A DNA stretch of 64,000 nucleotides from Nitrogeniibacter mangrovi (lineage in GTDB: Bacteria > Pseudomonadota > Gammaproteobacteria > Burkholderiales > Rhodocyclaceae): contig NZ_CP048836.1 in the NCBI RefSeq assembly GCF_010983895.1, forward strand, positions 3,348,001 through 3,412,000, written 5' to 3'. A program made the position numbers and the translations under genes. The notes under the pieces were generated by a model. That model was not told where the DNA came from, made no database searches, and saw nothing but the letters and a program-made list of their open reading frames with translations. Within the stretch, counting starts at the first letter, position 1; each line of letters opens with the position of its first letter. Below, piece after piece: positions 48,616-59,200 of this stretch.

Positions 48616-50394
48616 GTGATCCCGCAGTCCTTCATCCAGGACCTGCTCGGTCGCGTCGACATCGTCGACGTGATCGAGCGCCATGTCCCCCTGAAGAAGA
48701 AGGGGGCGAACTACTTCGCCTGCTGCCCGTTCCATGGCGAGAAGTCGGCCTCGTTTTCCGTCAGCCCGACCAAGCAGTTCTATCACTGCTTCGGCTGTGG
48801 CGCCCACGGCAGCGCGATCGGCTTCCTCATGGAGTACAGCGGCCTCGGTTACGTGGAGGCCATCCAGGAGCTGGCGCGCCAGATCGGCGTCGAGGTCCCC
48901 CAGGAGATCCGCCACGGCCATCGCGACACCGCCCCCGCCAGCCGTTCGCTGACCGAGCTGCTGGGCACCGCGGCACGCTTCTACCGAGAACAGCTCAAGA
49001 ACGCCCCGCGCGCGATCGACTACCTCAAGCGCCGCGGCCTCACCGGTCAGGTTGCCGCCCGCTACGGCATCGGCTACGCCCCCGAGGGCTGGCAGGCGCT
49101 GGAGAAAATCGTCCCGCGCTACGACGATCCGGCGCTGCTGGAGGCGGGGCTGGTGATCGAGAACGACCAGGGGCGACGCTACGACCGCTTCCGCGACCGG
49201 ATCATGTTCCCGATCCTCGACGCGCGCGGCAACATCATCGGCTTCGGCGGCCGGGTGATCGACCAGGGCGAGCCGAAGTACATGAACTCGCCCGAGACCC
49301 CGGTGTTCGAAAAGGGCCGGGAACTGTACGGCCTGTTTCAGGCCCGCCAGGCCATTCGCACCGAGAACGCGGCCATCGTCGTCGAGGGCTACATGGACGT
49401 GGTCGCACTGGCCCAGCACGGCGTCAACAACGCGGTGGCGACGCTGGGCACGGCCACCACCGCCACCCATGTGCAGAAACTGTTCCGCCTGGTCGATCGC
49501 GTGGTGTTCTGCTTCGACGGCGACGCCGCCGGGCGCAAGGCCGCGTGGCGGGCACTCGAGTCGGCTCTCGAGGCACTCACCGACGCCAAGCAGATCGCCT
49601 TCCTGTTCCTGCCCGAGCAGCACGACCCGGACTCCTTCGTGCGCGAAGCCGGCGCAGACGCTTTCCGCGAGGCGGCCGCCAGCGCGACCCCGCTCACCGC
49701 CTTTCTGCTCGACCACCTGAGCGCGGAACAGGATCTGGGGACCGCCGAAGGCCGTGCCGCCTTCGCCCACACGGCCCGCCCCCTGGTGACACGGGTCGGC
49801 GCACCGATGCTGCGCCTGCAGCTGGTCAAGGCCGTCGCCCAGCGCTGCAGCCTGGGCGAAGCGGAACTGATGCAGGCCTGGGGCATGGCCTCGCCGCCAC
49901 CCCAGGGCGGACGCAAGACCGCCGCACCCCCGCAACGCGCCCCGCGCCGCCCGCCCTCGCCGCTCGAAACCACGCTACTGAGAATCGTGGTGCGCCACCC
50001 GGCCTGGGCGGCACGCTTGCCGGTCGATCTCATTCCGGAGGCCTCGGACGCCGGCCGCGCCCTGATCGCCATCATCGACGCCATCAGCGTGGGCGACCTG
50101 GGCAACGACACCACCCTCGGCACCCTGATGGAGCACTTCCGCGATACGCCCCACCAGGCGACCCTGAACCGCTTCTGCGTCGAGGAAGCCGAGGAAGTCA
50201 TCGCCGACGAGGTGGTTGAAACCCTGTTTCTCGACACCATTCACAAGTTGCACGCCCAGACCCTTCAGGAACAGATCGAGGCCCTCGCCGCACGGGCCGC
50301 CAGCCTGAGCCCCGAAGAGCGGAAACGCTACGCGCAACTGATCCGGCAACGCCAGGGGAACCCCGGCGGCCACCCCAAAGTCTCAGATTCGTAA
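48616..50394 (+). CDS. dnaG: DNA primase
   Basis: 592 residues. Synthesises RNA primers at the replication fork. N-terminal zinc ribbon with CCPFH and HCFGCG (about 36-65). The TOPRIM core has VVEGYMDVVAL and CFDGDAAGRKAA. The C-terminal DnaB-binding region follows a Pro-rich linker (about 430-455). It starts with GTG at 48616, as MIPQSFIQDLLGR, 19 bases after the yqeY stop. The rpoD promoter candidate overlaps its 3' end. Confidence 0.96.
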   Translation: MIPQSFIQDLLGRVDIVDVIERHVPLKKKGANYFACCPFHGEKSASFSVSPTKQFYHCFGCGAHGSAIGFLMEYSGLGYVEAIQELARQIGVEVPQEIRHGHRDTAPASRSLTELLGTAARFYREQLKNAPRAIDYLKRRGLTGQVAARYGIGYAPEGWQALEKIVPRYDDPALLEAGLVIENDQGRRYDRFRDRIMFPILDARGNIIGFGGRVIDQGEPKYMNSPETPVFEKGRELYGLFQARQAIRTENAAIVVEGYMDVVALAQHGVNNAVATLGTATTATHVQKLFRLVDRVVFCFDGDAAGRKAAWRALESALEALTDAKQIAFLFLPEQHDPDSFVREAGADAFREAAASATPLTAFLLDHLSAEQDLGTAEGRAAFAHTARPLVTRVGAPMLRLQLVKAVAQRCSLGEAELMQAWGMASPPPQGGRKTAAPPQRAPRRPPSPLETTLLRIVVRHPAWAARLPVDLIPEASDAGRALIAIIDAISVGDLGNDTTLGTLMEHFRDTPHQATLNRFCVEEAEEVIADEVVETLFLDTIHKLHAQTLQEQIEALAARAASLSPEERKRYAQLIRQRQGNPGGHPKVSDS

Positions 50395-50400
50395 TATAAT
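50395..50400 (+). promoter_or_regulatory. Possible -10 box of an internal rpoD promoter
   Basis: A perfect TATAAT starts one base after the dnaG stop codon, in a short AT-rich stretch. No clear -35 box lies 16-18 bases upstream. rpoD is known to have extra promoters near the end of dnaG in other proteobacteria, which makes the element plausible. Confidence 0.35.
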
Positions 50401-50441
50401 TTTCTGTTTTTCCGTCATTTCCGAAGACCCCGAGGACCACT

Positions 50442-52460
50442 ATGGCCGAGGAAAAAGCCAAGAAGCCCCGCAAGAGTTCCACCACTGGCCGCGCCGCCAA
50501 GCCGCGCGCCAAGAAGAAGGGCAAGATCGCTGATGTGCTGGCCGCCGCAAGCGCGCCGCAGACGCCGCTCGACGCCGAGGTGCGTCGCACGCAGCTCAAG
50601 ACGCTGATCGCCCTGGGCAAGGAGCGTGGCTATCTCACCTACGCGGAGATCAACGACCATCTGCCGGACGACCTGGTCGACGCCGAGCAGATCGAGTCGA
50701 TCATCGCCACCTTCAACAGCATGAGCATCCAGGTCTATGACGAGGCCCCCTCGGCCGAAGACCTGCTCATGTCGGACAGCGTGGCCGCCTCGCCGGATGA
50801 CGATGCCGAAGAAGAGGCCGAGCAGGCCCTGTCCTCCGTGGACTCCGAATTCGGCCGCACCACCGATCCGGTGCGCATGTACATGCGCGAAATGGGCACC
50901 GTCGAGCTGCTCACCCGCGAGGGCGAGATCGAGATTGCCAAGCGCATCGAAGACGGCCTCAAGCACATGGTCCAGGCCATCTCCGCCTGCCCGACCACCA
51001 TCGCCGAAATGCTCGAGCTGGCCGACAAGGTCGCCCACGACGAGATGCGCATCGACGAGATCATCGACGGCCTCATCAATCCGGACGACGGCGAGGACGA
51101 ATACCCGGCCGGCGCCAAGAGCGCGGCCGCCGCCGACGACGACACCGACGAATCCGCGGACGAGAGCGACAGCGACGACGACAACGACGAGGACGATGAC
51201 GACGACAGCAGCAGCAGCGAAGACGACGGTGCCGCATCGCTCAAACTGCTCAGGGAAGAGGGTCTGAAGCATTTCGCCATCCTCGCCGAGCTGTTCGAGC
51301 AGCAAATGAAGGTGCTGGAGAAGAAGGGCTCCCAGGATCCGGAATACGCCGAACTGCAGAAGCTGATCTCCGATCGCCTGCTGCACCTGCGCTTCAACGC
51401 CCGCATGATCGAGAACCTGTGCGACTCGGTGCGTCACATGGTCGAGCAGGTGCGCAGCCACGAGCGCGACATCCTGCGCTTGTGCGTGGATCGCGCCGGC
51501 ATGCCGCGCACCCACTTCATCAAGCACTTTCCCGGCCACGAGACCGACCTGGACTGGCTCAAGGCCGAGATCGCTTCGGGCAAGAACTTCGCCGAAGGGC
51601 TCATGCGCGTGCACCCGGCGGTGATGGAATCGCAGCAGAAGCTCATGGAGCTCGAAGCGCGCCTGGGCATCTCGCTCAAGGAACTCAAGGACATCAACAA
51701 GCGCATGTCCACCGGCGAAGCCAAGGCCCGTCGGGCCAAGCGCGAGATGACCGAGGCCAACCTGCGCCTGGTGATCTCCATCGCCAAGAAATACACCAAC
51801 CGCGGCCTGCAGTTCCTCGACCTGATCCAGGAAGGCAACATCGGCCTCATGAAGGCGGTGGACAAGTTCGAATACCGCCGTGGCTACAAGTTCTCCACCT
51901 ACGCCACGTGGTGGATCCGCCAGGCCATCACCCGCTCCATCGCCGACCAGGCGCGCACCATCCGGATTCCGGTGCACATGATCGAGACCATCAACAAGAT
52001 GAATCGCATCAGCCGCCAGATCCTGCAGGAAACGGGGCAGGAACCCGATCCGGCCACGCTGGCCAAGAAGATGGACATGCCCGAGGAGAAGATCCGCAAG
52101 ATCATGAAGATCTCCAAGGAGCCCATCTCCATGGAGACCCCGATCGGCGACGACGACGACTCGCACCTGGGCGATTTCATCGAGGACACCTCGACCCTCG
52201 CCCCCAACGAGGCGGCGCTGTATTCCAACCTGCGCGACGCCACCTCCGAGGTCCTCGACTCGCTCACCAGCCGCGAGGCCAAGGTGCTGCGCATGCGCTT
52301 CGGCATCGAAATGAACACCGACCACACCCTCGAGGAAGTCGGCAAGCAGTTCGACGTCACCCGCGAGCGCATCCGCCAGATCGAAGCCAAGGCCCTGCGC
52401 AAGCTGCGCCACCCGTCCCGCTCGGAGCGACTGCGCAGCTTCCTCGACAGCGACTCCTGA
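50442..52460 (+). CDS. rpoD: RNA polymerase primary sigma factor (sigma-70)
   Basis: 672 residues. A basic Lys-rich N-terminus (about 1-30) precedes region 1.1 and then [11 protein letters not shown] (1.2). A very acidic insert of about 40 residues, rich in Asp, Ser and Glu (about 230-268), interrupts the non-conserved region. Core binding and -10 recognition regions 2.1-2.4 are intact ([38 protein letters not shown]), as are region 3 and the -35-binding 4.2 ([20 protein letters not shown]). It ends with SFLDSDS. It is last in the rpsU-dnaG operon. Confidence 0.97.
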   Translation: MAEEKAKKPRKSSTTGRAAKPRAKKKGKIADVLAAASAPQTPLDAEVRRTQLKTLIALGKERGYLTYAEINDHLPDDLVDAEQIESIIATFNSMSIQVYDEAPSAEDLLMSDSVAASPDDDAEEEAEQALSSVDSEFGRTTDPVRMYMREMGTVELLTREGEIEIAKRIEDGLKHMVQAISACPTTIAEMLELADKVAHDEMRIDEIIDGLINPDDGEDEYPAGAKSAAAADDDTDESADESDSDDDNDEDDDDDSSSSEDDGAASLKLLREEGLKHFAILAELFEQQMKVLEKKGSQDPEYAELQKLISDRLLHLRFNARMIENLCDSVRHMVEQVRSHERDILRLCVDRAGMPRTHFIKHFPGHETDLDWLKAEIASGKNFAEGLMRVHPAVMESQQKLMELEARLGISLKELKDINKRMSTGEAKARRAKREMTEANLRLVISIAKKYTNRGLQFLDLIQEGNIGLMKAVDKFEYRRGYKFSTYATWWIRQAITRSIADQARTIRIPVHMIETINKMNRISRQILQETGQEPDPATLAKKMDMPEEKIRKIMKISKEPISMETPIGDDDDSHLGDFIEDTSTLAPNEAALYSNLRDATSEVLDSLTSREAKVLRMRFGIEMNTDHTLEEVGKQFDVTRERIRQIEAKALRKLRHPSRSERLRSFLDSDS

Positions 52461-52470
52461 CCCACCCCAT

Positions 52471-52496
52471 CGGTGCGGACCGCCCGGTCCGCACCG
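52471..52496 (+). terminator. Strong hairpin between rpoD and the tRNA
   Basis: An 11-base perfect stem (CGGTGCGGACC with GGTCCGCACCG) and a 4-base loop directly after the rpoD stop. No T-run follows, since the tRNA begins 4 bases later. It could be an attenuator, an mRNA 3'-end stabiliser or a processing signal for the tRNA. Confidence 0.45.
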
Positions 52497-52499
52497 TCC

Positions 52500-52576
52500 G
52501 GGCCTTTAGCTCAATCGGTTAGAGCAGAGGACTCATAATCCTTTGGTTGCGGGTTCGAGTCCCGCAGGGCCCACCA
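52500..52576 (+). tRNA. tRNA-Ile2 (anticodon CAU)
   Basis: 77 bases with the CCA encoded. Acceptor stem GGGCCTT pairs with AGGGCCC. D-arm TAGCTCAATCGGTTAGAGC, anticodon loop around CTCATAA with anticodon CAT, T-arm with GGTTCGAGTCC. The GACTCATAATC anticodon arm is that of the isoleucine tRNA whose C34 is modified to lysidine by TilS and reads AUA, not of an elongator or initiator tRNA-Met. Confidence 0.93.
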
Positions 52577-52696
52577 CCCCCCGACACCACGGCTCCGCCG
52601 GGCCGAAGCGCTCCCCAAAACCATGCGTATCGCGTAGAGTTATGCGCATCCGGGCGGCTGCTTCAAGCAACCGCTATCGAATGGAGCCCGCCGCGC

Positions 52697-55102
52697 ATGA
52701 CGCACCCCGTCAGGCACCTCATCGAAGCCTTCCGCCGCACGCTCGCGCCCTTTCAGGCCGACGAAGCGCACGCCGGCCGCTTCCGTGCGCGACAGATCCA
52801 GGCCGTCCTGCGGCTGACGCCGTTGACGATGTTTGCCAACGCGCTCAACGCCAGCATCGTCACGGCGACCTTCCTGGGGCAGATCAACCCGATCCTGCTC
52901 ATGGGCTGGGCGTTGTGCATTCTGTATGCGTCCGGCGTCGGGATCGAGGCCTGGCTCAAGTGGCGACACGGCAAGGCGCCCGAATCGGTGTCTCCCCGGG
53001 CCCTGTCACAGGCGGCCAAGCACGCCGCGCTGCTCGGCCTGCTCTGGTCGCTGGTGCCGATGTTCTTCCTGCCGGCCGCCTCGCTGGAACAACAGCTGAT
53101 GCTGGCCTCGATCACCGTCGGCATGCTGTGTGCCGGCGGTTTCGCGCTGGCCACCGTGCCACAGGCGGCACTCACCTACGTGACCGTGCTCGGCCTCGGT
53201 ACCTTCATCGGCCTGCTCAGGCTCGACCACCCGCTGTCGGTCGAGCTGGCGCTGCTGCTGGCCATCTACACCCTGATCGTCCTGGGGAGCGTGCTGTCCA
53301 ATGCGCGCACCTTCGGTGCGCGCCTCGTGGCCGAAGCCGACGGTGAGCGGCAGCGCCAGCTCATCGGACTGCTGCTGCGCGACTTCGAGGAGAGCGCGAG
53401 CGACTGGTTGTGGGAGATCGACCGTCACGGCCGCCTCACCCATGTGTCGCGGCGCATGGCCTCGGTGTTCGGGCGTGACGAAGCCGCCCTCCTGCACCAG
53501 CCGCTGCTCGAACTGATCGCCAACACCCTCGACCGGGCCACGACGGACGAGCGCCAGGCGCTGGAGGGCCTGCGCCGCTGCTTCGCGGGCCACGAGCCGT
53601 TCCGCGATGTGCTCGCCCCGGTCATTCTTGGCGGCGAGACGCGCTGGTGGTCGCTGACCGCCAAGCCGCTGCTCGACGATGCCGGCGAGCTGGCCGGCTG
53701 GCGCGGCGTCGGCACCGACGTCACTGCCTCGCTGGCCGCCCAGCGCGAGGTCACCCGACTGGCCCATTTCGACGGTCTCACCGGGCTGGCCAATCGCCAC
53801 CGCTTCCAGGAGGTGCTGGCCGGCATCGAGGACGGCAGCCCCGAGCATCCGGGTCAGGCCCTGCTGCTGTGCCTGGATCTGGACAATTTCAAGACCGTGA
53901 ACGACTCCCTCGGCCACTCCTTCGGCGACGGGCTGCTGCGGGTCGTGGCCCAGCGCCTGCTCGGGCGCACGCGGCGCTCCGATCTGGTGGCGCGTCTGGG
54001 CGGCGACGAATTCGCCATCGTCCGCGAAGGGCCGGTCACCCCGGAAGATGCCGAGGATCTGGCCGAACGCCTGATTCAGATCCTCAGCGACCCGTGCGAG
54101 ATCGACGGCATCCGGGTGCGCGTCGGCGCCAGCATCGGCATCGCCATCGCCCCCAAGGACGGCCAGAGCGGCGACCAGTTGCTCAAGAATGCGGACATCG
54201 CGCTCTATGCCGCCAAGTACGAAGGCAAGGGCCGGTTCCGCTTCTTCGATTACGAGATGGACACCCGGGCGCGCCGCCGCCTGTTCCTTGAGCATGAACT
54301 GCGTGGCGCGCTCAACCGCGGCGAATTCCATCTGGTCTTCCAGCCGCAGTTCGCCACCGACACTCGGGCCATCACCGGCTGCGAGGCCCTGCTGCGTTGG
54401 GTCCATCCCCGTCTCGGCCCCATCAGCACCCAGGAATGCATCGCCGTGGCCGAAGAGTCGGGCCAGGTCGAGGCCATCGGCAACTGGGTGATCGACAGCG
54501 CCATCGACACCGCAGTGCACTGGCCGGAGTCGATCAACGTGTCGATCAACCTCTCGCTCGCCCAGTTCATGGACCCGACCCTGTGCGACCGCATCCTGAA
54601 CAAGCTGTACACCGCCGGTCTGCCGCCGCACCGGCTTGAACTGGAGTTGACCGAATCCGTCTTCCTGAGCGACCAGAAGATGGCCGAACAACAGCTCCTG
54701 ACCCTCAAGGGGGCCGGCATTCGCATCGCCCTCGACGATTTCGGCACCGGCTACTCGTCACTGGCCTACCTGCGCAACTATCCCTTCGACCGGCTCAAGA
54801 TCGATCGCGCCTTCGTGAGCGAGATCCCGCACGTGCCCGAGGCCGCTGCCATCGTCCGGGCGGTCATTGCCATGGCCAACTCGCTGCACATGGACACCTG
54901 CGCCGAGGGCGTTGAAAACGAAGCCCAGCTGGCGCATCTGCAGCAGGAGGCCTGCCACACCGTGCAGGGCTTCCTGCTCGCCCGTCCGATGACCGCCGAG
55001 GCCCTCAAGGGCTTTCTCGACGGCCATCGGATCGCTTCGCCGGCTCCGCCCCGCCGGGCCGGGACGGTCACACCGATCGAGGCCCACCGCCAGCGGCTGT
55101 GA
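52697..55102 (+). CDS. Membrane PAS-GGDEF-EAL c-di-GMP turnover protein
   Basis: 801 residues. The N-terminal 200 residues hold about five hydrophobic segments (MFANALNASIVTATFLG to LLLAIYTLIVLGSVL), resembling an MHYT/MASE-like membrane sensor. A PAS domain follows (about 225-345), then GGDEF at 435-439 with RRSD inhibitory site five residues before, then EAL at 563-565. EALLRW, NVSINLS, ELTES, DDFGTG, KIDRAF and AEGVEN are all present, so both activities are possible. The ATG at 52697 is preceded by GGAGC at rather long spacing. It lies 86 bases before the HD-GYP gene. Confidence 0.93.
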   Translation: MTHPVRHLIEAFRRTLAPFQADEAHAGRFRARQIQAVLRLTPLTMFANALNASIVTATFLGQINPILLMGWALCILYASGVGIEAWLKWRHGKAPESVSPRALSQAAKHAALLGLLWSLVPMFFLPAASLEQQLMLASITVGMLCAGGFALATVPQAALTYVTVLGLGTFIGLLRLDHPLSVELALLLAIYTLIVLGSVLSNARTFGARLVAEADGERQRQLIGLLLRDFEESASDWLWEIDRHGRLTHVSRRMASVFGRDEAALLHQPLLELIANTLDRATTDERQALEGLRRCFAGHEPFRDVLAPVILGGETRWWSLTAKPLLDDAGELAGWRGVGTDVTASLAAQREVTRLAHFDGLTGLANRHRFQEVLAGIEDGSPEHPGQALLLCLDLDNFKTVNDSLGHSFGDGLLRVVAQRLLGRTRRSDLVARLGGDEFAIVREGPVTPEDAEDLAERLIQILSDPCEIDGIRVRVGASIGIAIAPKDGQSGDQLLKNADIALYAAKYEGKGRFRFFDYEMDTRARRRLFLEHELRGALNRGEFHLVFQPQFATDTRAITGCEALLRWVHPRLGPISTQECIAVAEESGQVEAIGNWVIDSAIDTAVHWPESINVSINLSLAQFMDPTLCDRILNKLYTAGLPPHRLELELTESVFLSDQKMAEQQLLTLKGAGIRIALDDFGTGYSSLAYLRNYPFDRLKIDRAFVSEIPHVPEAAAIVRAVIAMANSLHMDTCAEGVENEAQLAHLQQEACHTVQGFLLARPMTAEALKGFLDGHRIASPAPPRRAGTVTPIEAHRQRL

Positions 55103-55188
55103 GCACTCGCGGCACGCGGGCGCCACGCTCAACTCGGGGGCTGCACTGCCGTTAACCCGGTACTGACGCCGGACCCGAAGAGCCCCGA

Positions 55189-56232
55189 ATGAAGATCGCG
55201 ATCATCGACGACACGCCGCTGAACCTGACCCTGATGCAGGCGCTCGTCAGCAAACTGCCCGAATGCGAACCGCAGCCGTTCGCCGATCCGGCGGAGGGGC
55301 TGGCCTGGTGCCAGCAGAACGAGCCGGACCTGGTCATCGTCGATTACATGATGCCGGGGCTCGACGGCGTGGAGTTCATTCGCCGCTTCCGCGCCACCCC
55401 GCAGCGCGGCGACGTCCCGATCCTGATGGTGACGGCCGACCACGAACGCCAGACTCGCTACAACGCGCTGCAGTCGGGCGCCACCGATTTTCTCAACAAG
55501 CCCGTGGACCGCAACGAATTCCAGCCCCGGGTCCATAACATGCTGGCCCTGCGCCGCGCCCATCTGGCCACGCGCGAGCGGGCCCGCACGCTCGAGATCG
55601 AAGTCGCCAAGGCCACCGCGCTGGTGCACGACCGCGAGCAGGAAACGGTCACCCGCCTGGCCCGCGCCGCCGAATTCCGCGACCCGGAAACCGGCGCCCA
55701 CATCCAGCGCATGGCGCACTACTCCGCGCTCATCGCCCGCCAGGCCGGCCAAAGCGACGCCTACTGCACCATGCTCCTGCTCTCGGCCCCGATGCACGAC
55801 GTGGGCAAGCTGGGCATCCCCGACCACATCCTCATGAAGCCTGGACGGCTGACGCCGGACGAGTTCGAGCAGATGAAGCGCCACCCCGAGATCGGCTACG
55901 ACATCCTCAAGGATTCGACCTCGCCCGTGATCCAGGCGGCAGCGACCATCGCCCTGTCCCATCATGAAAAATTCGACGGCTCCGGCTACCCCAACGGCCT
56001 GTCCGGCGAGGCCATCCCCCTGGCCGGGCGCATCGTCGCCGTGGCCGACGTGTTCGACGCGCTCACCTCCGCGCGCCCCTACAAACCCGCCTGGCCGCTG
56101 GACGAGGCACGGCAGTTTCTCGTCGAGGGCCGCGGACAGCATTTCGACCCCAGCTGTGTCGATGCCCTGCTTGCCGACTGGCCGGCCGTACTCGACATCC
56201 GGGACCGCTTCCGGGACGAAGACGAGCACTGA
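55189..56232 (+). CDS. Response regulator with HD-GYP phosphodiesterase domain
   Basis: 347 residues, RpfG type. The receiver carries Asp52 (VIVDYMMPGLDG) and Lys in LNKPVD. A helical linker (about 120-165) leads to the HD-GYP domain, fully conserved: HD at 203-204 (MHDVGKLGIPD), HHE at 258-260, and GSGYPNGL. It hydrolyses c-di-GMP to pGpG/GMP. It is followed 3 bases later by the hybrid kinase, which is probably its phosphate donor or partner. Compare the degenerate copy at 23326. Confidence 0.94.
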   Translation: MKIAIIDDTPLNLTLMQALVSKLPECEPQPFADPAEGLAWCQQNEPDLVIVDYMMPGLDGVEFIRRFRATPQRGDVPILMVTADHERQTRYNALQSGATDFLNKPVDRNEFQPRVHNMLALRRAHLATRERARTLEIEVAKATALVHDREQETVTRLARAAEFRDPETGAHIQRMAHYSALIARQAGQSDAYCTMLLLSAPMHDVGKLGIPDHILMKPGRLTPDEFEQMKRHPEIGYDILKDSTSPVIQAAATIALSHHEKFDGSGYPNGLSGEAIPLAGRIVAVADVFDALTSARPYKPAWPLDEARQFLVEGRGQHFDPSCVDALLADWPAVLDIRDRFRDEDEH

Positions 56233-56235
56233 GGC

Positions 56236-59200
56236 ATGCGCGCCCTGCTCGACCGACTGCGTCCCCGATCACTGCGTCACCGTATCGTCGCCGTGTTCGT
56301 CGTGATGGGTCTGGTCACGGTGCTGGTGGCGACGGCGACCCTGCATCGCATCCTGCCCGAACGCGCCACCGCACGGCTCGAAGAGAACACGCGCGCCCTG
56401 GTCTCGCTCGTGGCCACCCTCATGGCCGATGCCGTCGCCGCGAACGACGTCCCGACCCTGGTGCAGAAGCTCAACCCGTTCGCGGATCATCCCGGGCTCA
56501 ACGAACTGGTCGTCTCCGACCGCCAGGGGCTCGGCCTCGCCCTGATCAGGCGAGACGGCACGGGCAACGTCCAGACGGCAGCCCCGAACACCCACCCGCT
56601 ATCACCGCCAACGGACGCAGACAATGTGCGCGTCGACGGGCATGGCCTGACAGTCTGGGCGCCTATCGGCCAGATCGCCCCGCTGGGCTGGGTGCGCGCC
56701 ACGGTCGCGACGGCGCCGGTCACCGATGCCGCCGCGCTGGCCCTCAAACTGGGCGCACTCGGCCTGCTGCTGCTGGCGGTGGCCAGCGCGGCGCTCAATC
56801 AACTGCTCAAGGCGCCACTGCGCGACCTCGACGCGGCGACGGCCTTTGCCGGCCGCATGGGCGAGGACGAAGCCGGGTATCTTCACCTGCACGGCGACGC
56901 CACGGAACTGCGCCAGCTGGCCGACGCCCTGAACTGGACCGCCATCCATCTGTGGGACGAGCGCGCGGCGCTCGAGGAGAGCGAGGCGCGCAAGCGCGTC
57001 ATCACCGAGGCCGCCCTCGACAGCATCATCACCATCGACCCCCGCGGCATGGTCGTGGAGTTCAATCCGGCCGCCGAACGTACGTTCGGGTACAGCCGCG
57101 CCGAGGTGCTCCAGGCGCCGCTGTCCGAATTCATCATTCCGCCCGATCTGCGCCAGGCCCACGAGGCCGGCATGCAGCGCTACCTCGAGACCGGCACGGG
57201 ACCGGTCATCAACCAGCTGATCGAGATCCGCGCGATGCGCAAGGGTGGTCAGGAATTTCCCGTCGAGATGGCGATCCTGCCCGTGGAACTGGACGGCAAG
57301 CGCCTGCTCACCGCCTACCTGCGCGACATCAGCGAGCGCAAGACCGCCGCGGCGACGATGGAAGCCAAGGAAGCGCGCATCCGCGGCATTCTCGACAACC
57401 TCAGTGAACTGGTGTTCGAAACCGACGCCGATCTGCGCTGGCAGTATCTCAACCCCACCTGGGTGCATCTGGCCAACCTGCCCGTCGACGCCGTGCTGGG
57501 CCGGCGTGCACTGGCCTGGGTCGGCGCCCGCGAGCGCAAGCGCCTGCGCGAACAGCTCGACATGCTCGCCGCCGGCAAGAGCGAACGCCTGCGCGCCGAC
57601 GTGAGGACCATCGGGGTGGCGGGCGAGCCGGTATGGCTCGAACTGTTCGTCCGCCCGTTGCGCGCAGCGGACGGTTCGCTGACCGGGTATTCCGGCACCG
57701 CCACCGACGTGACCGCGCGCAAGCAGGTCGAGCAGACCCTGCGCGAGGCGAAGGAGATCGCGGAACACGCCAATCGCGCCAAGAGTGACTTCCTCGCCAA
57801 CATGAGCCACGAGATCCGCACGCCGATGAACGCCATCATCGGCATGACCGACCTGGCCCTGGAAACCGATCTCGACGACGAGCAGCGCGAATATCTCTCC
57901 CTGGTCAAGGGCTCGGCGGACAGTCTGCTGAGCGTGCTCAACGACATCCTCGACTTCTCCAAGATCGAGGCGGGCAAGCTCGATTTCGAGCACATCCACT
58001 TCGGCTTGCGCGACTGCGTGTCGCTGGCCCACCGCACCCTCGAGGACCAGGCCGGCCGGCACGGACTGACGCTCACGCAGCATGTCGATCCCACGGTCCC
58101 CGATCAGCTGCTCGGCGACCCGCACCGGCTGCGTCAGGTGCTCCTCAACCTGGTATCCAACGCGATCAAGTTCACCGAACAAGGCCATGTCAGCATTCGC
58201 GTGGCCCTTGCCGAGAGCAGCGCCACCGAGGCCGAACTGCAGTTCACCGTCGCGGACACCGGCATCGGCATCCCCGAAGACAAGCAGGCCATGATCTTCG
58301 ACGCCTTCGCCCAGGCGGATGGCTCCTCCACCCGGCGCTATGGCGGCACCGGTCTCGGCCTGGCCATCTGTTCGCAACTGGTCCATGGCATGCACGGGCG
58401 CATCTGGGTGGAGAGTTCCCCGGGCAAAGGCAGCCGGTTCCACTTCACGGCCCGCTTCGACCGCGCGCCGGCGCAAGCCCCCGCCCATGCCCGGGACACC
58501 GACCTGACGTCACTGCAGGTGCTTGTGGCGGCTGGCGGCGAGGCGGTGCGCCAGCATCTTCAGAGCATGCTCGAGAGCTGGCACATGTGCGTGACCCTGG
58601 CCACCACCGGCGCCTCCGCCCTGCAGATGCTGCGCACCGGGCTCAGCGAACCGGGCACGCGCTTCGACGTCCTGGTCGCCGATGCCGAACTCGGCGACAT
58701 GAACGCCTTCGACTTCTACCGCCGCCTCGGCGAATCGGGCGATCCGCTTCCCGAGGTCCGCCTGATGACGGCCCACACCGGCCAGCGCGGCGACGCGGCC
58801 CGCTGTCGGGCGCTCGGCGTCCATGTCTACCTGACCCGGCCGGTGCAGCCTTCCGATCTGCTCGACGCCATCCTGCAGACGCTCGGCGCCGAGGGTATGG
58901 GCCCGCTCATCACCCGCCACAGCCTGCGCGAACAGCGCCGGCGACTGAACATCCTTCTGGTCGAGGACAACAAGGTCAATCAGACCCTCGCCCTGCGCCT
59001 GCTGGAGAAGCTCGGCCATGTCACCCATGTGGCCAACAACGGCCGCGAAGCCATCGACGCCTGGACGAGCGCGCGCTTCGACGTCATCCTGATGGATCTG
59101 CAGATGCCCGAAATGGGAGGGCTCGAGGCCACCGCGCTGATTCGCGAACGGGAACGGGGGCGCGGAGAACACACGCCCATCCTTGCCATGACGGCCCACG

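Noticed and set aside
51120-51240. GAC-rich stretch in rpoD considered as a repeat expansion or CRISPR-like array
   Set aside because: It is in-frame coding for the acidic region of sigma-70, without regular spacers.
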